The position numbers and the translations under genes were made by a program. Positions 1-6,616 of a stretch of DNA of 17,738 nucleotides are shown piece after piece. The notes below the pieces were generated by a model that saw only the letters and a program-made list of their open reading frames with translations, searched no databases and was not told the DNA's origin. Origin of the DNA: Bacilli bacterium (GTDB taxonomy: Bacteria; Bacillota_I; Bacilli_A; RF39; UBA660). The stretch is taken from assembly GCA_900769695.1 (NCBI GenBank), contig CAAGHO010000046.1:1-17738 (forward strand), written 5' to 3'. How positions within the stretch are numbered: the stretch's first letter is position 1; each line of letters opens with the position of its first letter.

Positions 1-104
1 GATATGGTGGTAAAAAAACATCTAAAATTCAAATGGTCGAGGGAGCTAAGATATTAGAATTTAGGGGCGGTTCATCATCAAATTCGTTAACAGTAATTGA
101 AATA
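1..104 (+). repeat. 104-bp exact direct repeat, copy 1
   Basis: Bases 1-104 are identical to 571-674. The offset of 570 bp is exactly 190 codons, so the copies are in frame. It encodes the end of the discoidin-like module (YGGKKTSKIQMVEG through NSLTVIEI). Copy 1 probably extends left of the window, so the true repeat length is unknown. Confidence 0.95.
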
Positions 105-1400
105 ACAATATGCAATCAACCAATAATTAATGTTGAAGCAATATACCCTGAATTAACGAAAAATAGAATCAATGATGGATATAATTATATATTAATTAAT
201 TATTTTAAAACAAGCATGAAAAAGTTATATAAGATAGATGATGGTGAATGGCAAGAATATAAAGATAAAAAAATTAAACTGAATATTGGAGAAACAATAT
301 ATGCTAAGGGAATAGATAAAAATGGAAAAGAAACTCCTATACCAGAATATAAATCAGTTTTAGCAACAGATGCATTAGGCAAAGAAGCATATGATGGAAA
401 TAATAGTACGTATACAGGTGTAGGCGGAGGCTCAAGTAGTGGATATAGAAAAATACATATTTCACCAGAAATGTGGGGACAAAATATAGAAGTTTTGACG
501 TCTGTATATGGAAGTGTTGTACAATTAAATGAAGCGAAAGAGGTATTAAATTCAACAAATGTTTCTGCAGGATATGGTGGTAAAAAAACATCTAAAATTC
601 AAATGGTCGAGGGAGCTAAGATATTAGAATTTAGGGGCGGTTCATCATCAAATTCGTTAACAGTAATTGAAATATACCCATCGCCAACATCAACTCAATC
701 AGAACAGAAAAAATCTAAAAAAATGATAGTTTCAGATAATAATAGTAAAGAAGAAACAATAACTATACCAAACTTTGTTGACTCACCAACAATAAATGTA
801 AGTGATGCTAATAGATATACATCTTCAAAAGAGATAACAATATCATATCCGAGTGGTGGCTATGAAAATCAATATAGTTTAGATGGAGAAAATTGGCTTA
901 ATTATACTGGATCATTTACAATAGATAAGGAAACAACTGTTCTTGCAAGGAGTATGAGTAATGGAGATGTGATTTCATCATCGTCATATCAAATAACAAA
1001 AATAGATAATGTAAAACCAACAATATCCCTTGATGATGTACCAGATGAGATTAATCTAGGTGATGAGTACAAATTACCAACAGATTATTCGTTTTATAAT
1101 AATAAAAGTGGTGGAAGTATCAAGTGTTTATTAAACGACACAGAAGAGGTAAATTCAACAAAAGATATAATTGCTGGTAGACATAAAATTATCTGCAGCG
1201 CTATAACAGGAAGTGGAATAATTACAACTGTAGAAGAAAACATTAATGTAGTTGATAATAGTAAGCAACAAGAAGAAAAAAATGATTCAAATCAGGACGA
1301 AAGACCAGAAGAATCAGTGAAAGAAGGTGAAGTAAGTGAAGAAACAAAGAAAATTGATGAGGAAAATAAAACAGAAGAGTCAAGTACAAATAGTAATTGA
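1..1400 (+). CDS. Modular secreted/surface protein, C-terminal part (5' end outside window)
   Basis: The reading frame is open at the left edge (codons start at base 3), so the ATG at 33 is internal; the same Met recurs inside the second repeat copy at 603. Visible modules in order are: the end of a beta-rich domain (to about 104); a chitobiase-C-like Ig module (about 210-345, YKIDDGEWQEY followed by IYAKGIDKNG); a discoidin (F5/8C)-like module (about 354-680, DGNNSTYTG); a second chitobiase-C-like module (about 830-1000, YSLDGENW); a HYR/Ig-like domain starting DNVKPTISL and holding two Cys (about 1010-1255); and a Glu/Lys-rich tail. No LPXTG motif or C-terminal membrane helix is seen, so anchoring is unclear. 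It is probably an extracellular glycan-binding or adhesive protein. The domain names are inferred from motif shape. The next gene overlaps its last 65 bases. Confidence 0.75.
   Translation, partial: YGGKKTSKIQMVEGAKILEFRGGSSSNSLTVIEITICNQPIINVEAIYPELTKNRINDGYNYILINYFKTSMKKLYKIDDGEWQEYKDKKIKLNIGETIYAKGIDKNGKETPIPEYKSVLATDALGKEAYDGNNSTYTGVGGGSSSGYRKIHISPEMWGQNIEVLTSVYGSVVQLNEAKEVLNSTNVSAGYGGKKTSKIQMVEGAKILEFRGGSSSNSLTVIEIYPSPTSTQSEQKKSKKMIVSDNNSKEETITIPNFVDSPTINVSDANRYTSSKEITISYPSGGYENQYSLDGENWLNYTGSFTIDKETTVLARSMSNGDVISSSSYQITKIDNVKPTISLDDVPDEINLGDEYKLPTDYSFYNNKSGGSIKCLLNDTEEVNSTKDIIAGRHKIICSAITGSGIITTVEENINVVDNSKQQEEKNDSNQDERPEESVKEGEVSEETKKIDEENKTEESSTNSN
571..674 (+). repeat. 104-bp exact direct repeat, copy 2
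   Basis: Exact copy of bases 1-104. Identity stops abruptly after GAAATA: copy 1 continues ACAATATGC and copy 2 continues TACCCATCG. Identity at the DNA level points to a recent in-frame duplication, gene conversion or an assembly collapse. Confidence 0.95.
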
Positions 1401-1791
1401 TAAGGTAAGAGCTAATAGAAAGAAATATTTAGTAAGTTGCATAGTAATAGGACTAGTAATAGTAGGATCAATTGTTCTTTACAACTTTACTACATCAAAA
1501 GCAATTGATACAACAACATTATTATCAGATCAGGTAGTAGATAATTTGAAATTCATGAATACTAAATTAGAAAATAATAAATTAACAGTAGTAGTATATA
1601 ATCAATTAGAAGAAAGCTATAATTTAAAAACAATAGATGTAGAATTTCAAGATGAAAATTATAATGAAATAACAAAAGTAGTAGGATACATAGGAGAAAC
1701 TATAGATAATAAAGATATGAAACAATTAGTTGTATCAACTGATGTAGATCTATCAAATGCTTCACATATTAAATATATTATTAATAAATAA
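1336..1791 (+). CDS. Small single-pass membrane protein with FxLYD-like extracellular domain
   Basis: This is a 151-aa protein. The chosen start is a GTG at 1336, preceded by an SD sequence AGAAGGTG at 1322-1329. It overlaps the end of the upstream gene by 65 bases in another frame, which suggests translational coupling. Residues 1-30 are very basic (MKKQRKLMRKIKQK), a membrane helix spans about 31-49 (YLVSCIVIGLVIVGSIVLY), and about 100 residues follow outside. The positive-inside rule gives N-in/C-out. The outer part (LKFMNTKLENNKLTVVV, then VEFQDENYNEI) resembles the FxLYD beta-sandwich family; this is inference. An ATG at 1357 is an alternative start without as good an SD. Overlap with the exported protein upstream suggests the two act together at the envelope. 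A terminator follows directly. Confidence 0.7.
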   Translation: MKKQRKLMRKIKQKSQVQIVIDKVRANRKKYLVSCIVIGLVIVGSIVLYNFTTSKAIDTTTLLSDQVVDNLKFMNTKLENNKLTVVVYNQLEESYNLKTIDVEFQDENYNEITKVVGYIGETIDNKDMKQLVVSTDVDLSNASHIKYIINK

Positions 1792-1795
1792 AAAT

Positions 1796-1824
1796 AAGCT
1801 CTAGTATAAGAAACTAGAGCTTTT
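1796..1824 (+). terminator. Intrinsic terminator of the surface-protein pair
   Basis: Ten-bp perfect stem AAGCTCTAGT (1796-1805) and ACTAGAGCTT (1813-1822) with a 7-nt loop, then a short T run, 4 nt after the stop at 1791. Confidence 0.85.
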
Positions 1825-1830
1825 AATAAC

Positions 1831-1935
1831 AAAAAATAAGAGACTGCACCCCCTGAGGGCAGTCTCCAAAAAGAATAAAAAGGGGTTGGCTAGTGTGATA
1901 CTAGCGACCAATTCGCCTAATGCCGAATTGGTGAT
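1831..1935 (-). ncRNA. Candidate small RNA, about 105 nt, minus strand
   Basis: Read on the minus strand, a consensus-like promoter (1968-1940) is followed by three hairpins. The first has a 9-bp perfect stem ACCAATTCG/CGAATTGGT (1932-1907). The second is a 6-bp stem GCTAGT/ACTAGC with a 5-nt loop (1905-1889). After a C- and U-rich single-stranded linker (AACCCCTTTTT) comes an 8-bp stem GAGACTGC/GCAGTCTC (1866-1840), followed by TTATTTTTT, which makes it a rho-independent terminator in this orientation only. No open reading frame is apparent. The shape resembles trans-acting sRNAs of Bacillota that expose a C-rich loop able to pair with SD sequences, but I do not recognise a named family. It lies between a surface-protein pair and trxA, antisense to any read-through of the former. 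Confidence 0.55.
1840..1866 (-). terminator. Terminator hairpin of the candidate sRNA
   Basis: GAGACTGC (1840-1847) pairs with GCAGTCTC (1859-1866). The T-rich run appears only on the minus strand (TTATTTTTT, 1839-1831); on the plus strand the stem is followed by CAAAAAG. This polarity shows that a minus-strand transcript ends here. Confidence 0.65.
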
Positions 1936-1939
1936 TTAT

Positions 1940-1968
1940 ATACTAACCGAAAGAGTTTAATTTGTCAA
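1940..1968 (-). promoter_or_regulatory. Minus-strand promoter of the candidate sRNA
   Basis: On the minus strand: perfect -35 TTGACA (1968-1963), a 17-nt spacer, -10 TAGTAT (1945-1940, 4 of 6 matches). The predicted start is near 1933-1935, at the foot of the first hairpin. Confidence 0.55.
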
Positions 1969-1995
1969 CAAAAAATGATAAATTTTTTTAAAAAA

Positions 1996-2024
1996 TTTTG
2001 TTTAAATAATGAATATGATATAAT
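1996..2024 (+). promoter_or_regulatory. Promoter of trxA-trxB
   Basis: Perfect -10 TATAAT at 2019-2024, preceded by TGA (2016-2018) so it reads as an extended -10 (TGn). The -35 TTTTGT (1996-2001) is weak at 17-nt spacing. The SD GAGGAG (2034-2039) and the ATG at 2048 follow, giving a very short leader. Confidence 0.6.
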
Positions 2025-2047
2025 ATATAAGAAGAGGAGAGATTATT

Positions 2048-2359
2048 ATGGATATAATAAAAATAAAAGAGGAAGATTTTGAAGAAAAAGTATTAAAAAA
2101 CAGTAAAAAAGTATTAGTAGATTTCTATGCTGATTGGTGTGGGCCATGTAGAATGTTATCACCAGTTATTGAAGAGATTGCTAAAGAAAATGATGAATAT
2201 GAATTTGTAAAAGTAAATGTCGATGATTGTCCAGATGTATCTAGAAAATATGGAATAATGTCTATTCCAACTTTGATTGTTTTTGAAAAAGGTGAGGAAA
2301 AGAAAAAAACTTTAGGATTCCATAGCTTAGATGAAGTAAAGGAGTTTTTGAAAGATTAA
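2048..2359 (+). CDS. trxA: Thioredoxin
   Basis: This 103-aa cytosolic thiol-disulfide oxidoreductase reduces protein disulfides and is recharged by the reductase encoded next to it. It has the classical active site W30-CGPC-R (Cys31, Cys34) after the DFYAD strand, and the cis-proline loop MSIPT with Pro74. Length and ending are normal for thioredoxins. One extra Cys (61) follows the NVDD strand. The start at 2048 is set by GAGGAG 8 nt upstream. Its stop overlaps the trxB start (TAATG), so the two are translated from one mRNA. Besides general protein reduction it may support thiol enzymes; class III NrdD normally uses formate rather than thioredoxin, so a direct link to the nrd operon downstream should not be assumed. 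Confidence 0.97.
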   Translation: MDIIKIKEEDFEEKVLKNSKKVLVDFYADWCGPCRMLSPVIEEIAKENDEYEFVKVNVDDCPDVSRKYGIMSIPTLIVFEKGEEKKKTLGFHSLDEVKEFLKD

Positions 2360-3261
2360 TGTATGATATTATTATAATAGGTTCAGGAATAGCAGGCCTT
2401 ACAAGTGCTATATATGCATTAAATAATAAAAGAAATATTTTAATACTAGAAAGCCAAAGTTATGGAGGACAAATAACAAATTCTAACCTTATAAATAATT
2501 ACCCAGGTTTTAAAAGCATCTCTGGATTTGATTTAATGACTAATATTCATGATCAAGTAAAAGGCCTTGGTGGAGAAATTAAATATGAAGAAGTAATAAA
2601 ATTAACTGAAGATAAAGAAGTTATAACAAGAAAAAATACATATAAGGCAAAAACTATTATAATCGCAACAGGACTTGTTCCAAGAAAGTTAAATTTAGAT
2701 ATGGAAGATAGTTTAATAGGAAAAGGAATCAGTTACTGTGCTACATGTGATGGAGCATTCTTTAAAGATAAGATTGTGATGGTAGTAGGTGGAGGAGCAA
2801 CAGCTATTGAAGATACCATTTACTTAGCTAATATTTGTAAAAAAGTATATTTGGTTTATAGAGGAAAAGAATTAAGAAAAGATGTTAATCTAATAGATAA
2901 TGTCAAATCATTAGATAATATTGAAATAATTTATAATTCAAGTGTTACTAAACTTTACGGGGAAGATTATTTAGATAGTGTTGATATCACTAATAATGAT
3001 ACAAAAGATGTAAAAAATATAGAAGTTAATGGTTTATTTGTTGCAATTGGAAAGACTCCTGGAGCATCTATTTTTAAAGACTTAATTGATGTATCAGACA
3101 CTGGTTATATTATAACAGACAGTAATTGTCATACTAATATTGATGGTATTTATGCAGCAGGTGATATTAGAAAGAAAAGTCTAAGACAATTAGTAACAGC
3201 AGCCTCAGATGGAGCAATTGCAGCAATAGAGGCAATTAAATATATAAATAGAAATAAATAA
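2359..3261 (+). CDS. trxB: Thioredoxin reductase (flavoprotein)
   Basis: This 300-aa FAD enzyme passes electrons from a reduced cofactor to thioredoxin. Visible parts are the N-terminal FAD site GSGIAGLTSA (residues 8-17), the redox-active pair Cys127-ATC-Cys130 followed by DG, a second dinucleotide fold GGGATA (144-149), and the closing FAD motif YAAGD. Size and domain order match low-molecular-weight TrxB. An oddity is that the NADPH-phosphate motif, usually HRRxxxR, here reads YRGKELR (about 167-173); one of the two adjacent arginines and the histidine are missing, so cofactor preference may differ. The start overlaps the trxA stop by 1 nt; AAAGGAG at 2338-2344 lies 14 nt upstream, so initiation probably relies on coupling. 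No terminator is seen after the stop. Confidence 0.94.
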   Translation: MYDIIIIGSGIAGLTSAIYALNNKRNILILESQSYGGQITNSNLINNYPGFKSISGFDLMTNIHDQVKGLGGEIKYEEVIKLTEDKEVITRKNTYKAKTIIIATGLVPRKLNLDMEDSLIGKGISYCATCDGAFFKDKIVMVVGGGATAIEDTIYLANICKKVYLVYRGKELRKDVNLIDNVKSLDNIEIIYNSSVTKLYGEDYLDSVDITNNDTKDVKNIEVNGLFVAIGKTPGASIFKDLIDVSDTGYIITDSNCHTNIDGIYAAGDIRKKSLRQLVTAASDGAIAAIEAIKYINRNK

Positions 3262-3262
3262 G

Positions 3263-3291
3263 TTGATAAATTGCATATCTTATTTTATAAT
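3263..3291 (+). promoter_or_regulatory. Strong promoter of the 106-aa orphan gene
   Basis: TTGATA (3263-3268), a 17-nt spacer and a perfect TATAAT (3286-3291). It begins 2 bases after the trxB stop. The predicted start is near 3298, with an SD AAAGG at 3302-3306. Confidence 0.75.
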
Positions 3292-3315
3292 ATCAAAAAA
3301 GAAAGGAATGATAAT

Positions 3316-3636
3316 ATGCGTCTTAAAAACCTTTATGTAGTTGATGCTATTTTACCAGAAATGTTAATCGGAAATATTATTGAAGATGCAACTATACTAG
3401 AAGCAAGAATTTGTAAGAAGGAAGTAGTAGGTCATATAACTGAATATATAGATTTAAGTAGTAATATGAGGTATAGTGAAGAACAAAAAATTGGTTATGA
3501 CAGAATAGATCCAAAATCATTAAGACCTTTATCTGAATATTATAATTCTTTAGGATTAAGAAAGCAAAATAGCTATTCTAATCAAGAAGATGTTCATAGA
3601 ATGGTAAAATCATTAAGGAAAAATGGACAAATCTAA
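3316..3636 (+). CDS. Hypothetical protein, 106 aa
   Basis: I do not recognise this protein. The ATG at 3316 is chosen because the promoter's predicted start (about 3298) and AAAGG at 3302-3306 lie just upstream. A longer in-frame reading from TTG at 3271 would begin inside the promoter spacer and is rejected. The protein begins MRLKNLYVVDAILPEM, has no signal peptide or membrane helix, and is mixed in charge with a basic C-terminus (MVKSLRKNGQI). It has one Cys in a stretch ARICKKEVVGHI. The N-terminal half looks beta-rich and the C-terminal third helical. It is flanked by its own promoter and terminator, so it is a monocistronic unit between trxB and tex. A small cytosolic regulator is possible, but nothing in the sequence proves it. 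Confidence 0.75.
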   Translation: MRLKNLYVVDAILPEMLIGNIIEDATILEARICKKEVVGHITEYIDLSSNMRYSEEQKIGYDRIDPKSLRPLSEYYNSLGLRKQNSYSNQEDVHRMVKSLRKNGQI

Positions 3637-3665
3637 AAAAGTCAATACTTTAAATTGGCTTTTTA
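3637..3665 (+). terminator. Intrinsic terminator of the 106-aa gene
   Basis: AAAAGTCAAT (3637-3646) pairs with ATTGGCTTTT (3654-3663), 10 bp with one G-U pair, ending in a T run. It starts right after the stop at 3636. Confidence 0.8.
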
Positions 3666-3696
3666 TTTTGGTATGATAATTAAGAGGTGTATTAAG

Positions 3697-5850
3697 ATGA
3701 ATGAAATGATTATAAAAGAGATTAGTAAAGATTTAGAAATAAGTGAAAAACAAGTTACTACAGTTCTAAGTTTATTAAGTGAAGGTAATACTGTTCCTTT
3801 TATCGCAAGATATAGAAAAGAAGCAACAGGTGCATTAGATGAGGAAATGATTCGTAAAATAAATGAAGTTTATGAATATCAAAATAATTTATTAAAAAGA
3901 AAAGAAGATGTCATAAGACTTATTGATGAGAAAGGTCTTTTAACAGATGAGTTAAAGCTTAGTATCTTAAATTGTTCAAAACTAGTAGAAGTAGAAGATT
4001 TATATAGACCATATAAAGAAAAGAAAAAGACTAAAGCAACAGAAGCTATTAAGAACGGATTAGAACCTCTTGCTAAAATGATGATGAGTTTTCCAACTAA
4101 TGGAACAATTGAAGAATTAGCTTCTAAATTTGTAAAAGATGGTTTAGACTTAGATAAGTGCATAGAAGGTGCAGGATACATTATTGCAGAATGGATAAGT
4201 GATAATGCATACTATAGAAAATATATAAGAAATTATTTTTATAAAAATGGAATTATCTCATCAACTTTAAAAAAGAATGCTTTAGATGAGGCTAAAATAT
4301 ATGAGATGTATTATAACTACAATGAACCAGTTAAATATATAAAACCTCACCGTATACTTGCTCTAAATAGAGGAGAATCTGAAAAAATATTAACTGTTTC
4401 GATAGATGTTAACAAAGATGAAGTTATTTCCTATTTAGAAAAGAAAATTATTAAAAATGATAAAAGTTTTGTTACTAAGTATATAAAGGATGCTATAGAA
4501 GATTCTTATAAAAGATTAATAGAACCATCAATTGAAAGAGAAATAAGAAGTGAGTTAACTGAAAAAGGGGAAGAGGCAGCTATTGAAAACTTTGGTAAAA
4601 ACTTAGAGGCATTACTTTTAACTCCACCTATGAAAGAAAAAGTTGTTTTAGCATTCGATCCAGGTTTTGTTAATGGTTGTAAATTAGCTGTTGTTGATAA
4701 GTTTGGAAAATATTTAGATTCTACTGTCATTAAACCCTTCTTAAAAGGTGATGAAGAAAAAAGAATAAAGCTTTCTAAAGAAGTTGTTGTTGCTTTAATT
4801 AAGAAATATAATGTTGATATTATCGCAATAGGTAATGGAACAGCTTCTCGTGAATCAGAAAAATTTTGCGCTGATATGATTAAAGAATATAACTTGAACT
4901 GTAAATATGTAATAGTTTCAGAAGCAGGAGCATCAATTTATTCAGCATCTCCTATAGCGCTAGAAGAATTTCCTGATTTAGCTGTTGAAAAAAGAAGTGC
5001 CGTAAGTATTGGAAGAAGATTACAAGATCCACTTGCTGAACTTGTAAAAATACCACCAGATGGTATTGGAGTAGGACTTTATCAACATGATGTTAGTAAT
5101 AAAAAACTTTCTACTTCACTTGACTTTGTTGTTGAAAAATGTGTTAACTCAGTAGGAGTAAATATCAATACAGCTTCAGCATCACTTTTAAAATATGTAT
5201 CAGGAATAACTAAAAAAGCTATTGAAAAGATAATTGAGTATCGTGAAAAATATGGTAAGATTAATTCTCGTGAAGAAATCAAAAAGAAGAAAATTTTAAC
5301 AGATAAAGCTTATCTTCAAGCTATAGGATTTTTAAGAGTTGTAGATGGAGATAATATTTTAGATTCTACTGCAATCCATCCTGAAAGTTATGATGTAGCT
5401 TTGAAATTATTAAAAGAGTTAAACATGGATGAAAAAAATATAGGTAGTCCTGAACTAATTGAAAAACTAGATAATACTAATTTAGAAAAATATGTAGATA
5501 TACTTAATACAGATATCTATACTTTAGAAGATGTAGTTGCATCACTAAAAAAACCCAATCTAGATCCAAGAGATGAAATGCCTCAACCATTACTAAAAAG
5601 TGATGTTTTAGATATTAAAGATTTATCAGTTGGTATGAAGTTACAAGGAACTGTTAGAAACGTAGTTGACTTTGGACTTTTTATAGATATTGGATTACAT
5701 AATGATGGTCTTGCTCATATTTCTAAACTAAGTAAAGAATATATTAAGCATCCTTCAGATTTATTTAGTGTAGGTGATATTGTAGATTGTTATGTTGATG
5801 ATATTGCTCTTGATAAAGAAAAGGTTAGTTTAAGCTTACTTCCAAGATAA
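3697..5850 (+). CDS. tex: Tex family S1 RNA-binding protein
   Basis: At 717 aa this is the usual length for Tex, a cytosolic nucleic-acid-binding protein linked to transcription and stress tolerance and related to eukaryotic Spt6. The Tex N-domain holds NTVPFIARYRKEATGALDE (residues about 31-49). A YqgF/RuvC-like fold starts at about 319 (FDPGFVNGCKLAVVD) and includes IGNGTASRE near 378. Helix-hairpin-helix segments follow from about 486 (GVNINTASASLLKYVSGI), and an S1 domain occupies about 642-715 (GTVRNVVDFGLFIDIG). The ATG at 3697 is supported by AAGAGGTG at 3682-3689. An in-frame TTG at 3655 lies inside the upstream terminator and is not used. No clear -35/-10 pair is seen for tex; GATAAT at 3675-3680 could be a -10. 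It ends at a bidirectional terminator shared with the convergent regulator gene. Confidence 0.95.
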   Translation: MNEMIIKEISKDLEISEKQVTTVLSLLSEGNTVPFIARYRKEATGALDEEMIRKINEVYEYQNNLLKRKEDVIRLIDEKGLLTDELKLSILNCSKLVEVEDLYRPYKEKKKTKATEAIKNGLEPLAKMMMSFPTNGTIEELASKFVKDGLDLDKCIEGAGYIIAEWISDNAYYRKYIRNYFYKNGIISSTLKKNALDEAKIYEMYYNYNEPVKYIKPHRILALNRGESEKILTVSIDVNKDEVISYLEKKIIKNDKSFVTKYIKDAIEDSYKRLIEPSIEREIRSELTEKGEEAAIENFGKNLEALLLTPPMKEKVVLAFDPGFVNGCKLAVVDKFGKYLDSTVIKPFLKGDEEKRIKLSKEVVVALIKKYNVDIIAIGNGTASRESEKFCADMIKEYNLNCKYVIVSEAGASIYSASPIALEEFPDLAVEKRSAVSIGRRLQDPLAELVKIPPDGIGVGLYQHDVSNKKLSTSLDFVVEKCVNSVGVNINTASASLLKYVSGITKKAIEKIIEYREKYGKINSREEIKKKKILTDKAYLQAIGFLRVVDGDNILDSTAIHPESYDVALKLLKELNMDEKNIGSPELIEKLDNTNLEKYVDILNTDIYTLEDVVASLKKPNLDPRDEMPQPLLKSDVLDIKDLSVGMKLQGTVRNVVDFGLFIDIGLHNDGLAHISKLSKEYIKHPSDLFSVGDIVDCYVDDIALDKEKVSLSLLPR

Positions 5851-5852
5851 AT

Positions 5853-5888
5853 AAAAGATAACTATTAGTAAAGGATAGTTATCTTTTT
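5853..5888. terminator. Bidirectional terminator between tex and the Crp/Fnr gene
   Basis: Thirteen-bp perfect stem AAAAGATAACTAT (5853-5865) / ATAGTTATCTTTT (5875-5887), with T tracts on both strands. The right arm also encodes the last residues of the minus-strand regulator, so one hairpin serves both convergent genes. Confidence 0.9.
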
Positions 5889-6500
5889 ATTTGTATCAGT
5901 TATTAGCTTATCTTCTTTTAAGTTTTTCAACTCTCGCATCATCGCACTTCTATCTACTGATAAATAATCAGCTAAATCAGTATATGAATACATTAAGTTA
6001 AATGATTTAGAATTATTTTTTTTTGCTTGTAGTTCAAAGTAATTTAAAAGTTTATTTCTAATACTTCTAGTTGTTAAAAGCTCAATTCTCTCATTTCTTT
6101 TTACAAGTTTATTAGCCATTAGACGAATTAAATTGTCAACTAATACTAGGGCAGTATCAGATTTTTTTGCTTCTTCAATTAAGTCATCATATTCAATAAA
6201 AGTAACTTTACAATCAGTTGTTGATATAACTGATAATTCAACATTACTTGTTGATAAAAATAAATCAGAAAAAATATCTCCTTCATTCATTTCTTCGATA
6301 ATATCTCTTTTACCATCATAATCATATCTAATAAGGTTTGCAGAACCCTCTTCAATAATTCCAATGATTTTTCTATTTCCTATTGAATAGGCAATTGTCT
6401 GATTTGACTTGTAAAAAAGTGTATTTGACTGTAAACTAATTAATAATTTTTTCAATTTTTTTTCATCTGTATTTTTATAAAACCTCGATTTTTCAACCAT
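5865..6500 (-). CDS. Crp/Fnr family transcriptional regulator
   Basis: This 211-aa protein has an N-terminal cyclic-nucleotide-binding-type beta roll (about 25-110; IIGIIEEGSANLIRYDYDGKRDIIEEMNEGDIF). A long dimer helix follows (about 113-140), then a winged helix-turn-helix (about 172-200; YTDLADYLSVDRSAMMRELKNL). It lacks the Fnr-type Cys cluster (only Cys97) and the phosphate-binding arginine loop of Crp is not evident, so the ligand is unknown. The start at 6500 has GAGGTGA just upstream. It is transcribed divergently from nrdD-nrdG-dut. The palindrome between them overlaps its own -35 box and sits at a class II activation position for nrdD. Autorepression and control of anaerobic ribonucleotide reduction are therefore the natural predictions. 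Confidence 0.9.
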   Translation of the reverse strand: MVEKSRFYKNTDEKKLKKLLISLQSNTLFYKSNQTIAYSIGNRKIIGIIEEGSANLIRYDYDGKRDIIEEMNEGDIFSDLFLSTSNVELSVISTTDCKVTFIEYDDLIEEAKKSDTALVLVDNLIRLMANKLVKRNERIELLTTRSIRNKLLNYFELQAKKNNSKSFNLMYSYTDLADYLSVDRSAMMRELKNLKEDKLITDTNKKITILY

Positions 6501-6528
6501 CTAAATCACCTCAAAAATTCTTAATAAA

Positions 6529-6557
6529 ATTATAATGTAAAATTGTTGCAATTGCAA
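6529..6557 (-). promoter_or_regulatory. Promoter of the Crp/Fnr regulator gene
   Basis: On the minus strand: -35 TTGCAA (6557-6552), 17-nt spacer, perfect -10 TATAAT (6534-6529). The -35 hexamer is half of the palindrome at 6544-6559, so protein bound there would block RNA polymerase. Confidence 0.75.
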
Positions 6558-6559
6558 CA
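6544..6559. promoter_or_regulatory. 16-bp perfect palindrome, likely Crp/Fnr-family operator
   Basis: TGTTGCAATTGCAACA is self-complementary, with its centre between 6551 and 6552. It sits between divergent genes of a Crp/Fnr regulator and nrdD, and its two-fold symmetry fits a dimeric winged-helix protein. It differs from the classical Crp (TGTGA) and Fnr (TTGAT) half-sites, so the specificity would be distinct. Confidence 0.7.
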
Positions 6560-6580
6560 GTGTTTTTTCCAAAATAGAAA

Positions 6581-6586
6581 TATGAT
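6581..6586 (+). promoter_or_regulatory. -10 box of nrdD-nrdG-dut promoter
   Basis: TATGAT, 5 of 6 matches to TATAAT. The predicted start is about 6593. At 17-nt spacing the -35 position reads CAGTGT, which is no consensus, as expected for an activator-dependent promoter. The palindrome centre lies exactly 41.5 bp upstream of the predicted start. Confidence 0.5.
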
Positions 6587-6616
6587 TGATTTGTGATAGG
6601 AAGAGAGGTACATGAT

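Noticed and set aside
33..35. ATG at 33 as the gene start
   Set aside because: The frame is open to the window edge and the same Met is inside the repeated domain at 603, so it is internal.
1398..1403. TGA read as Trp (code 4)
   Set aside because: Extending through TGA adds one codon before TAA. All recognised conserved Trp are TGG, and a FemABX enzyme indicates a walled cell.
1884..1948. Plus-strand riboswitch in front of trxA (GGTT/AACC closing two hairpins)
   Set aside because: The best trxA promoter (2019-2024) is downstream of it, and the terminator polarity favours a minus-strand RNA. The 4-bp closing stem is weak.
3271..3315. N-terminal extension of the 106-aa protein from TTG 3271
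   Set aside because: It would start inside the promoter spacer, upstream of the predicted transcript start.
3655..3696. N-terminal extension of Tex from TTG 3655
   Set aside because: It lies within the terminator hairpin of the previous gene and has no SD. ATG 3697 with AAGAGGTG fits the family.
6593..6616. GTG 6593 as nrdD start
   Set aside because: It coincides with the predicted transcript start, and a good SD sits before ATG 6617, where the ATP-cone begins as in the family.
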